From Luteimonas gilva (GTDB lineage: Bacteria; Pseudomonadota; Gammaproteobacteria; Xanthomonadales; Xanthomonadaceae): a stretch of DNA of 64,000 bases. The translations under genes were made by a program, and so were the position numbers. The notes under the pieces were generated by a model. The model made no database searches. It was given only the letters and a program-made list of their open reading frames with translations, and was not told where the DNA came from. Shown in pieces: positions 54,768-62,333 of this stretch. The stretch is taken from positions 832,848 through 896,847 of the forward strand of contig NZ_SZUA01000001.1 of the NCBI RefSeq assembly GCF_005239095.1, written 5' to 3'. Every line of letters begins with the position of its first letter. Position 1 is the first letter of the stretch.

Positions 54768-57700
54768 TCAGTACTTCTTTTCGATATTCAGCAGGAAGCC
54801 GTTGTCGGTCTCGCCGTCGCCGTCGAACAGGGTGCGGAATTCGACGCGGAATCGCAGATCGTGCTCGGTCTGCAGCGCGAAGCCCAGGCCGAAGATCGTC
54901 CGATTGCTATCCAGGCTCCGCACCAGCGCGCGGTACAGCGGCCCGGCCGGGAGGTCGGCGTAGCGCATGGTCGCGCTGCCGTCGTCCTCGAAGTCGTGCT
55001 GGAACTCCAGCCGCAGCTGCGGCGAGAACGTGCCCCACGACAGATCGTGGCGGTAGTCCATGCGCAAGCCCAGGTTGGCGGTGGCGGTATCCACGTCCTG
55101 CCGTTGGAACGCCAGCGCATGGGTCGGATCGCCCTGCTCCGTGTAGCCATCCAAGCGTGCGCGGGCCAGATCCAGGCGGGCGTACGGCGAGAACGTCAGG
55201 CGGTCGCTCCGGTAGTCCATGCCGGCCGCTAACGAAGCCAGCCACTGCTTGCCGTCGCGTTCGCCGCGCACCAGGCCGCCGGTGTCGGTGACGAAGCGGC
55301 GGTTGTCGAACGATAGCCACTGGTAGCCGAGCAGCGCGTCGAGATAGAAACGCTCGCCGGGGTGATAGCTGGCGTACATCGCCACCGTGTAGGCGTTCGA
55401 TTCGCTGCGCGTGCCGGATCTGCCGATATCGGTATCGTCGCGGCCGTAACCGACGCCGCCGCCGAGGACGAAGGACGGGCTCAAGCGATAGTCGCCGCCC
55501 GCGCTGACGCCGCTGGTCTCGAAATCGAAACCGCTGACGCCGGTGCGCGGATCGCGGTCGCCGCGGCTCACCGAACCGCCGGCCCAGAATCCGAACGGGG
55601 TGCGTCCGCTCTCGCCGCTTTGCATCGGCGCCGGAGCGGCCATCGGCGCATCTTCGTCGCGCAGCGCGGTTTGCGCGCATTCCGGATCTTCGTAGGCGCG
55701 GCGCGTGTTGGGGCTGCAATGCCGCTCGCCGGCGAAGCTGATGCCGTTCTGGAAGCCGCCGCGGCCTTCGGATCCGCCGTGCATGTTCTCCATGCGCTGC
55801 TGGAAGTTGCCGATTTGCGAGTTCGCGAACCGGCGCGCCGCCGACGCCTGCGATTCGAGCAGGCCGAGCACTTCCGGATCTTTCGACGGATCGCTGCGGC
55901 CGGCCACTTGGATCTCGACCGTCGCCGGCGCCGACACCGCGTACGCATTGCTCAGCGTGAACGTGACCGTGGCCAGGCCGGCGAAACTCGTGGCCGGGAC
56001 GAAGGTCAATTCATAGCTTCCGCCGCTGCCCGCGATCGTCGCCGTGCCGGAAGACGCCGGCGACAGCGACACCAGCGTCGCTGCGGTGAACGGACCGCCG
56101 GTGGCGCCCGCCGTCAGGTTGACGTGCACGGGAGTGGCGGCCGCGGTTTCGACATGGCTCGACACGGCGACCGGCACCGGATTCACGGTGATCGTGACCG
56201 TCGCCGGCGCCGAGGTGCCGCCGGGCCCGATCGCGGTGTACGTGAAGGTGTCACTGCCGGAGTAGCCCGCGGCCGGCGTGTAGACCACGTTCAAGCCGCT
56301 GATCGCAGCCGTGCCGTGCGCAGGCGCCGTGGCCACTGCGACGCTCGTGATGAGGCCGGTGTCGTTGGCCGTGACCGGGACGGTGACTGCGGTTCCGGCC
56401 AGCGTCGTCGCACTGTCGGCCACCGCGACCGGCACGGCGTCGGCGATCGCGATCGTATAGGCGACCGTGGTGTTGAAGCCGTTGTTGTCGGTCGAACGGA
56501 TATTCGCGGTATAGCTGCCCGTCGTGGTGGGCGTGCCGCTGTATACGCCCGCCGAGCTGAAGCTCACGCCGACCGGCAGGCTGCCCGAGACGATCGAATA
56601 GCTGTAGGGGGCGGCGCCGCCGCTGCTGCTCAGGCTTTGGCTGTACGGAACGCCGACCACCCCGCCCGGCAGGCTGGCCGGCGAAATCACGATCGTCGGC
56701 GCGGCGATGACGATGCTGTACGCCTGGTCGGCAGTGAACCCGTTGTTATCGGTCGCGCGGATCGTTGCGGTGTAGGTGCCGGCCGTGGTCGGCGTTCCCG
56801 AATACGTGCCCGCCGAATTGAACGATACGCCGACCGGCAAGGTGCCGCTGACGATCGAGAACGAGTACGGCGCCGTGCCGCCGCTGGCGGTCAGCGTCGC
56901 CGAATACGGCGTGCCCGCCGTGCCGCCCGGTATCGTCGACGGCGAGATCGTGATCGTCGGCGCGGCGATGACGATGTTGTAAGCCTGATCGCCCGTCTGG
57001 CCATGGCTGTCGGTCGCCCGCACGGTAAGGTTGAACGTGCCTGCTGTCGTGGGAGTGCCGGAGAAGACACCGCCGGAACTGAACGACATGCCCACCGGCA
57101 ATGCGCCGGCGAGCAAGGAATAGCTGTACGGCGCCACGCCGCCGCTGGCGCTGAGCGTCTGCGAATACGCCGTGCCGGCCGTGCCGCCGGGAAGGGTCGG
57201 CGGAGCTATGACTATCGTCGGCGCGCCCACCTGCAGCACGTAGTTCTGCTGGATGGAGAACGGCGCGCCGGTGCCGGTGCTGCCGGTATCGGTGGCGGCG
57301 ATGGTCAAGGCATAGCTGCCCGGCACGGTGGGCGTACCGGACAACACACCGGCCGAACTGAAACTGACGCCGACGGGCAGCGAACCCGACACCAACGAGA
57401 AGCTGTAAGGCCCGGTGCCCCCGCCGCCCGCGAACGTCTGGCTGTAAGGCGTCCCATACGGCAGGCTCAAAGTGCCGGCGGCGGGCGACATCGTCAGCGT
57501 CGGCGCGCCAATGATGTGTGTGAAAGTCTGATTGCCCGTGAACGGCCCGCTGCCGCCGGTGCTGTCGATACCTTCGACGTCGATGGCGAAGCTGCCCGCC
57601 GCGGTCGGCGTGCCGGAGATCGTGACGCTGTTCGTCGTCGAACCGGTGACGGTTACGCCCGCAGGCAAACCGGTCACCGCGTAATCGTGATAAGGCGCGG

Positions 57701-59534
57701 TGCCGCCCGCGAAAGTGAAGGTTTGGCTGAAAGCCGCACCCACTTGCCCGTTCAACGGCGCCGACGTCGTGATCGTGATCGTCGGCGCGCCGACGGTCAT
57801 CGTCACCGTCGCCGGCGCGGAAGTTCCGGCGCCGTTGGTCGCGGTGTAGGTGAACGTGTCCGTTCCGGCGAAGCCGGCGTTCGGCTGATAGGTGATGGAA
57901 AGGCCCGACGCGATCGCCGTGCCGTTCGCCGGCGCCGTGCCGATCGCGACCGAACTCGGCGGACCGCCGGTGATGTTGAGCGTGATCGGCGTTGCGCCGC
58001 TGTTGAAGCCCACCGTCGCCGAAACCGCATTGGCGACGGGCGGAATCTGTATGACCACCAGCGTATAAGCCTGCGAACCGGTATACGGCGCGCCGGTGCC
58101 GGTGCTGCGGTCGGTGGCGGTGACGGTGAAGTTGAAGGTGCCGCTGGCGGTCGGCGTGCCGCTGATCGCGCCGGTACTGCTCGAAAGCGCGAGACCGGGC
58201 GGCAAAGCGCCGGCGGTGACGTTGAATATGTAGCCGATGCCCATCGTGCCGCCGGATGCGGTGAGCGTCTGGCTGTAAGCCGTGCCCATCGTGGCGTTGG
58301 GCACGGTCGTCGGCGACAGCGTGATCGTCGGCGGGTTCGTCGTGATCGAGTACGCCCGGGTGCCCGTGAAATTGTTGGCGTCCTTGGCTTCGACCGTGAA
58401 ATTGAACGTGCCGCCGGCGGTGGCGGTGCCGGTCAGCGCGCCTGTGCTGCTCAAGGTCAACCCGGCCGGCAACGCACCGGCGGTAATTTGGAACGTATAA
58501 GGCGCCGTGCCGCCGCTGCCGGTGAACGTCTGGCTGTACGCGACGCCCACGGTGGGATTCGGCACCGTAGCTGGGTTGACCACGATCGTCGGCGCAGCGT
58601 TCACCACGATGGTGACGCTTTGCACGCCGAAATGGTCGCCGCCGGTGGAGATGGTGGTGCTGTCGTCGTACCTGAGCGTAAACGGGAACGAACCCGCCGA
58701 CGTCGGCGTGCCGGACACCAGGCCCGTCGAAGACATGCTCAGCCCGGGCGGCAAACCGGGGCCCGGCTCGATCGAGTAGGTGTACGGCGCGGTGCCGCCC
58801 ACGGTGGTGAACTGCAGGCTGTAGGGAATGGAGATGGTCGCCGCAGGCGGCGTGTCTTGCACCAAGTCGAGGATCGGCGCGGCGATGGTGAACCCATAGC
58901 TTTTCACCGCGGTGAGCGCCGTCGGCGCCGTCGAATCGGTCACGGTCACGGTGAAGTTGTACGGGCCCGATCCGGTGGACGTGCCCGAAATGGTGTTGCC
59001 CGACATCGTGATGCCCGGGGGCAAGCTGCCGCCGGTCAGAGCGTAGCTATAGGGAGCGACGCCGCCGCTGGACGACAGCGTTTGGCTGTACGCCACGCCC
59101 ACCGCCGGAGCCGGCAAGTTCGCGGGCGAAACCACGATCGGCGAAGTGGCCGGTCCGACCGTGACGTTGAAAGTGATGGGTACGTTGAAATCGTCTCTGA
59201 CGACGAACGTGTCGCTCAACACGCCGTCGCCGTTGTTGGTGTAGACGAGCGCATTGACGTTGCTCGGCGTGCCCCAGGTCAACGTGCCGTGCGAAGGACC
59301 CGACACGGCCGGACTGATGAAGCCGAAATCCGCGCAAGTGAAAGTGGCCGAACCGCCGGAGGGAATCGATGCGGTCTGCGGCGAAGTGCATGCCGCGTGC
59401 GCGGGCGCGATCGCGCCCAAGGCAAGACCGAGCATCGTCAATGCGATCCAAGCCCGGCGCTTTAACAACTTTGAGAAAATTCCTACGCGCGAAATCCACG
59501 ACGCGCGCATGCTCAGCGCTGCCTGCAGTTCCAT
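54768..59534 (-). CDS. Giant Ig-repeat autotransporter
   Basis: 1588 aa from ATG 59534, preceded by GGGGGG; a TTG 18 nt earlier is possible. An extended signal peptide ends around PAHA. Nine putative-Ig (He_PIG) repeats follow, each with [YF]S-x-[TQ]-[LF]...GG-x-APY-x-[YF]-x-[IL] and LP-x-G-[LVIM]...[ST]GTPT. Three other Ig/cadherin-like repeats (FTYTA, ATVT) are placed between repeats 4 and 5 and after repeat 9. A linker with SQIGNFQQRMENMHG precedes an autotransporter beta-barrel of about 280 residues, ending FLLNIEKKY. The protein is expected on the cell surface, as adhesin or matrix protein. It is divergent from the collar-protein genes. Confidence 0.92.
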   Translation of the reverse strand: MELQAALSMRASWISRVGIFSKLLKRRAWIALTMLGLALGAIAPAHAACTSPQTASIPSGGSATFTCADFGFISPAVSGPSHGTLTWGTPSNVNALVYTNNGDGVLSDTFVVRDDFNVPITFNVTVGPATSPIVVSPANLPAPAVGVAYSQTLSSSGGVAPYSYALTGGSLPPGITMSGNTISGTSTGSGPYNFTVTVTDSTAPTALTAVKSYGFTIAAPILDLVQDTPPAATISIPYSLQFTTVGGTAPYTYSIEPGPGLPPGLSMSSTGLVSGTPTSAGSFPFTLRYDDSTTISTGGDHFGVQSVTIVVNAAPTIVVNPATVPNPTVGVAYSQTFTGSGGTAPYTFQITAGALPAGLTLSSTGALTGTATAGGTFNFTVEAKDANNFTGTRAYSITTNPPTITLSPTTVPNATMGTAYSQTLTASGGTMGIGYIFNVTAGALPPGLALSSSTGAISGTPTASGTFNFTVTATDRSTGTGAPYTGSQAYTLVVIQIPPVANAVSATVGFNSGATPITLNITGGPPSSVAIGTAPANGTAIASGLSITYQPNAGFAGTDTFTYTATNGAGTSAPATVTMTVGAPTITITTSAPLNGQVGAAFSQTFTFAGGTAPYHDYAVTGLPAGVTVTGSTTNSVTISGTPTAAGSFAIDVEGIDSTGGSGPFTGNQTFTHIIGAPTLTMSPAAGTLSLPYGTPYSQTFAGGGGTGPYSFSLVSGSLPVGVSFSSAGVLSGTPTVPGSYALTIAATDTGSTGTGAPFSIQQNYVLQVGAPTIVIAPPTLPGGTAGTAYSQTLSASGGVAPYSYSLLAGALPVGMSFSSGGVFSGTPTTAGTFNLTVRATDSHGQTGDQAYNIVIAAPTITISPSTIPGGTAGTPYSATLTASGGTAPYSFSIVSGTLPVGVSFNSAGTYSGTPTTAGTYTATIRATDNNGFTADQAYSIVIAAPTIVISPASLPGGVVGVPYSQSLSSSGGAAPYSYSIVSGSLPVGVSFSSAGVYSGTPTTTGSYTANIRSTDNNGFNTTVAYTIAIADAVPVAVADSATTLAGTAVTVPVTANDTGLITSVAVATAPAHGTAAISGLNVVYTPAAGYSGSDTFTYTAIGPGGTSAPATVTITVNPVPVAVSSHVETAAATPVHVNLTAGATGGPFTAATLVSLSPASSGTATIAGSGGSYELTFVPATSFAGLATVTFTLSNAYAVSAPATVEIQVAGRSDPSKDPEVLGLLESQASAARRFANSQIGNFQQRMENMHGGSEGRGGFQNGISFAGERHCSPNTRRAYEDPECAQTALRDEDAPMAAPAPMQSGESGRTPFGFWAGGSVSRGDRDPRTGVSGFDFETSGVSAGGDYRLSPSFVLGGGVGYGRDDTDIGRSGTRSESNAYTVAMYASYHPGERFYLDALLGYQWLSFDNRRFVTDTGGLVRGERDGKQWLASLAAGMDYRSDRLTFSPYARLDLARARLDGYTEQGDPTHALAFQRQDVDTATANLGLRMDYRHDLSWGTFSPQLRLEFQHDFEDDGSATMRYADLPAGPLYRALVRSLDSNRTIFGLGFALQTEHDLRFRVEFRTLFDGDGETDNGFLLNIEKKY

Positions 59535-59767
59535 GCCCTGCCCCCCGATCAACGGCTCCGCAGGCTTGCATCCATGCGGTTCCGAGCTTTATTTGCAGGC
59601 CTTTCGACTGGCCCGGCCCCTTGCATCCGATCCCGATATTGCACCCTGGCGTCGGACCCGAAAAGTGTACTACTCTCACACTTCCGAAAAGACACACGTC
59701 CCGGCCCTTGCCACCGTAACGACGATCGGTGAGAGTGCCGGCCAATCTGATTCCGGGGGGGATGAAG
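59535..59767. promoter_or_regulatory. Divergent control region between autotransporter and collar-protein genes
   Basis: A 233-nt gap, AT-richer than the flanking genes, feeds both directions. ACTCTCAC (59672-59679) and GTGAGAGT (59729-59736) form a spaced 8-bp inverted repeat. No certain -35/-10 pair can be named. Both flanking genes have an unusually G-rich ribosome site (GGGGGG). Confidence 0.4.
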
Positions 59768-60298
59768 ATGTCTGAGGTCTATATCGGTCAGATCCTGCTG
59801 ACTGGTTTCGCTTTCGCTCCTAAGGGATTCGCGCTGTGCAACGGCGGGATCCTGTCCATCGCGCAGAACCAAGCCCTGTTCTCGCTGCTGGGAACGACCT
59901 ACGGCGGCAACGGCACGACCACCTTCGCCCTGCCCGACTTGCGCGGACGCACGCCCACGGCCTTCGGCAACTCGGCCGATCCTGCGTGGCAGCCGTCTCC
60001 CTATTCGCTCGGCGAAGTCGGCGGGGTCGAGAACGTGACCCTGATCAGCACACAATTGCCGCAGCACAACCACACCATCAGCGGCACCAGCACCGCGGGT
60101 TCGCAACGCAACCCGACCGGCACGCTCTACGGCACCAATAGCGCCAACATCTACGCCGCCGCCAGCGGTCTGATGGTTCCGACGAATCCGTCGACGTTGG
60201 GCCCGTCGGGCAACACCCAGCCGCATCCGAACATGCAGCCCTACCGCACGATCTCGTCCTGCATCGCGTTGGTCGGCATCTTCCCGTCGCGCAACTGA
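59768..60298 (+). CDS. Tail-collar domain protein 1 (MdpB-like)
   Basis: 176 aa. Residues 5-60 are a phage tail collar domain: YIGQILLTGFAFAPKGFALC, then FSLLGTTYGGNGTTTFALPDLRGR. The C-terminus MQPYRTISSCIALVGIFPS is the second conserved block. The same architecture is annotated as microcystin-dependent protein or tail fibre protein in non-phage settings. GGGGGG before ATG 59768 marks the start; ATG 59762 is the alternative. It is the first of three tandem related genes; no capsid, terminase or tail-tube gene is nearby. Confidence 0.9.
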   Translation: MSEVYIGQILLTGFAFAPKGFALCNGGILSIAQNQALFSLLGTTYGGNGTTTFALPDLRGRTPTAFGNSADPAWQPSPYSLGEVGGVENVTLISTQLPQHNHTISGTSTAGSQRNPTGTLYGTNSANIYAAASGLMVPTNPSTLGPSGNTQPHPNMQPYRTISSCIALVGIFPSRN

Positions 60299-60320
60299 GC
60301 GCCCTACCGGAGTTCAAGCC

Positions 60321-60854
60321 ATGAGTGAGCCTTACGTCGGCGAGATCCGGCTATTCGGTTTCTCGCGCCTGCCCAACGGCTGGCTGCCCTGCGACGGCAG
60401 CTTGCAGCCGATATCCAATTACGACGTGCTGTTCAATCTGATCGGCACGACTTACGGCGGCGACGGCCAAGTCACCTTCGCCATGCCCGATCTGCGCGGC
60501 CAAGTGCCGTTGCACTGGGGCAACGGCCCGGGCTTGACGCCCCGCACCCCCGGCGAAGCCGGCGGCTCGGAGAACGTGACCCTCATCCAGGGCCAAATGC
60601 CGGCGCATTCGCACACGATGTACGTCACGTCCGCAACTTCGACCGCGACCGCGGTGGGCAACGGCGTCAATCTGCTCGGCACGGTCGCCGCCGACACCAT
60701 GTACGCGACCGACATCACCGGGCTTGGCCCGATCGCGCTGTCGCCGCAATCGGTGTCGCTGAGCGGCGGCAACCAACCGCACGAAAACACGATGCCGACG
60801 CTGACGGTGCAGTTCTGCATCGCTTATGCCGGCATCTACCCGTCGCAAAGCTGA
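60321..60854 (+). CDS. Tail-collar domain protein 2 (MdpB-like)
   Basis: 177 aa, 22 nt after the first collar gene. YVGEIRLFGFSRLPNGWLPC and LIGTTYGGDGQVTFAMPDLRGQ are the collar blocks, then VTLIQGQMPAHSHT, and the C-terminus MPTLTVQFCIAYAGIYPSQS. Sequence is clearly related to, but diverged from, its neighbours, mainly in the middle region (residues about 100-150). The variable middle with conserved ends suits a trimeric tip with variable binding face; this is inference. Confidence 0.9.
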   Translation: MSEPYVGEIRLFGFSRLPNGWLPCDGSLQPISNYDVLFNLIGTTYGGDGQVTFAMPDLRGQVPLHWGNGPGLTPRTPGEAGGSENVTLIQGQMPAHSHTMYVTSATSTATAVGNGVNLLGTVAADTMYATDITGLGPIALSPQSVSLSGGNQPHENTMPTLTVQFCIAYAGIYPSQS

Positions 60855-60892
60855 TCGCCGAACGCGACGAACGCAGATCGGAGCGCATTCCC

Positions 60893-61426
60893 ATGACTGA
60901 ACCCTTCATCGGCCAGATCCAGATGTACGGCTTCAATTTCGCGCCGCGCGGCTGGGCGTTCTGCAACGGCGCCACGCTGGCCATCCAGCAAAACACCGCG
61001 CTGTTCGCGCTGCTGGGCACCCAGTACGGCGGCAACGGCACGACCACCTTCCAGTTGCCGAACTTCAGCGCACGCGCGGCGTGCAACCAGGGGCAAGGGC
61101 CCGGACTGACCGCGCGCACCATCGGCGAAACCTTCGGCGATGCCTCGGTGACCCTGACCCAGCAACAGATGCCGTCGCACAATCACAGCCTAAATCTTTA
61201 CAACCAAAGCGACTCCACCAAGCGTACCGGTACGCCGGTCGCCGGCGTGGCCCTGACCGTGCCTACCGCCAGCGTGCCGTTCGCACCCGGCGCGCAGCCG
61301 AACGCGCCGTTCGCGCCGACCGCCTGCAGCTCCGCCGGGGGCAGCCAGCCCCACGAGAACCGGCAGCCATATCTGGCGGTGAATTTCTGCATCGCGCTGC
61401 AAGGCATCTTCCCCAGCTTCGGATGA
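60893..61426 (+). CDS. Tail-collar domain protein 3 (MdpB-like)
   Basis: 177 aa, 38 nt after the second collar gene. FIGQIQMYGFNFAPRGWAFC, LLGTQYGGNGTTTFQLPNFSA and MPSHNHSLNLY are the family blocks; LAVNFCIALQGIFPSFG is the C-terminal block. Here DLRG is changed to NFSA. The start has AGATCGGAGC upstream. The GNAT gene begins 4 nt after its stop, which supports one operon of three collar genes plus GNAT. Confidence 0.9.
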   Translation: MTEPFIGQIQMYGFNFAPRGWAFCNGATLAIQQNTALFALLGTQYGGNGTTTFQLPNFSARAACNQGQGPGLTARTIGETFGDASVTLTQQQMPSHNHSLNLYNQSDSTKRTGTPVAGVALTVPTASVPFAPGAQPNAPFAPTACSSAGGSQPHENRQPYLAVNFCIALQGIFPSFG

Positions 61427-61430
61427 GACG

Positions 61431-61985
61431 ATGGAAGCCAGGCAGATAAGGAAGCTGCCGCGATTCCCCGCCGCGCGCGAAGACCATTTTCGCGCGCCGC
61501 CGACCTTGGCCGAACGCGGCATTTTCCTGCGTCCGGCCGCGGACGCCGATCTCCCCTATCTCGGCGAACTCTATGCAACCACCCGCGCCGACGAACTGGC
61601 CCACGCGCCTTGGCCGCAGGCGGCCAAACAGGTTTTCCTGCACGATCAATTCTCGCTGCAGCACCGGCACTACCTGAGCTACTACGGCGACGCCGACTTC
61701 CTGATGGTCGAAAGCGGCGGCAAGCCCATCGGCCGCTACTACTTGCAGCGCGCCCGCCCCGACTACGTGATCGTCGATATCAGCCTGGATGCCGCCGCGC
61801 GCGGGCACGGCGTGGCGAGCGCGCTGATCGAGGCGACGCAAACGGACGCGCGCAAGCACGGCTGCGGCGTCGTGCTGCACGTGAACCAGCAGAACCTGGC
61901 GGCGCGGCGCCTATACGAACGCCACGGCTTCGTACCGACGGCGGGAGACGCGCCGACCCATCTGCGGATGATCTGGTCGGCCTAA
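61431..61985 (+). CDS. GNAT-family N-acetyltransferase
   Basis: 184 aa. LAERGIFLRPAADADLPYLGELYA is the N-terminal GNAT strand and helix. DAAARGHGVASALIEA is the acetyl-CoA loop, and NLAARRLYERHGFVP is motif B. Close spacing with the collar gene before it means co-transcription. It could acetylate a collar protein or an unrelated small molecule; nothing in the sequence decides. Collar-GNAT-DUF6916 neighbourhoods are, to my knowledge, recurrent in this bacterial group, but that needs a search. Confidence 0.88.
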   Translation: MEARQIRKLPRFPAAREDHFRAPPTLAERGIFLRPAADADLPYLGELYATTRADELAHAPWPQAAKQVFLHDQFSLQHRHYLSYYGDADFLMVESGGKPIGRYYLQRARPDYVIVDISLDAAARGHGVASALIEATQTDARKHGCGVVLHVNQQNLAARRLYERHGFVPTAGDAPTHLRMIWSA

Positions 61986-61989
61986 GCCT

Positions 61990-62280
61990 TCAGTTGAAGA
62001 TGGCCTGGTAAAGAAAACCGTCGCGCTCGCGCGCGATCGCCACCAGGAAGATGCCCACTTCGCCCAAGCGCGGATGCCGCATCGGATAGATCTGCTGCGG
62101 CAGCAGGAAAGAAGCGGCATTGCGGAACAGCAGCGAGAAAGGCGGCCGTATCGCCAAACCCGGCTGCGCCGGAAGCGGACGCGCCTCGACCAGCACGAAC
62201 GGCACTTCGACGTCCTGCAGCGACGCGGCGAACGTCTCGTTCACCAAGCCGGCGAAATCCTCCAAAGTCAGCATGCGCAT
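61990..62280 (-). CDS. DUF6916-like small protein
   Basis: 96 aa from ATG 62280, with GGAGGG just upstream. LEDFAGLVNETFAASL and IYPMRHPRLGEVGIFLVAIAR are the segments I associate with DUF6916; that label is from memory. The longer frame upstream lies inside the M1 peptidase gene and is not coding. It is convergent to the GNAT gene, with 4 nt between stops. No signal peptide or membrane helix. Function unknown; the link to the collar genes is by neighbourhood. Confidence 0.78.
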   Translation of the reverse strand: MRMLTLEDFAGLVNETFAASLQDVEVPFVLVEARPLPAQPGLAIRPPFSLLFRNAASFLLPQQIYPMRHPRLGEVGIFLVAIARERDGFLYQAIFN

Positions 62281-62333
62281 GTCGCCCTCCCCGATCCGCC
62301 CATGGTGTAAGCGCGGCGCGCGGCTTGCAAGCG

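Noticed and set aside
55362-59465. 1367-codon plus-strand ORF opposite the Ig autotransporter
   Set aside because: It is antisense to a gene with clear signal peptide, Ig repeats and beta-barrel. Its own protein is rich in R, D and G repeats without domains. Codon bias and the repeated sense sequence leave the antisense frame open.
59768-61426. Prophage remnant
   Set aside because: Only collar-domain proteins are present. No capsid, portal, terminase, tail tube, lysis or integrase genes, and no attachment repeats were seen.
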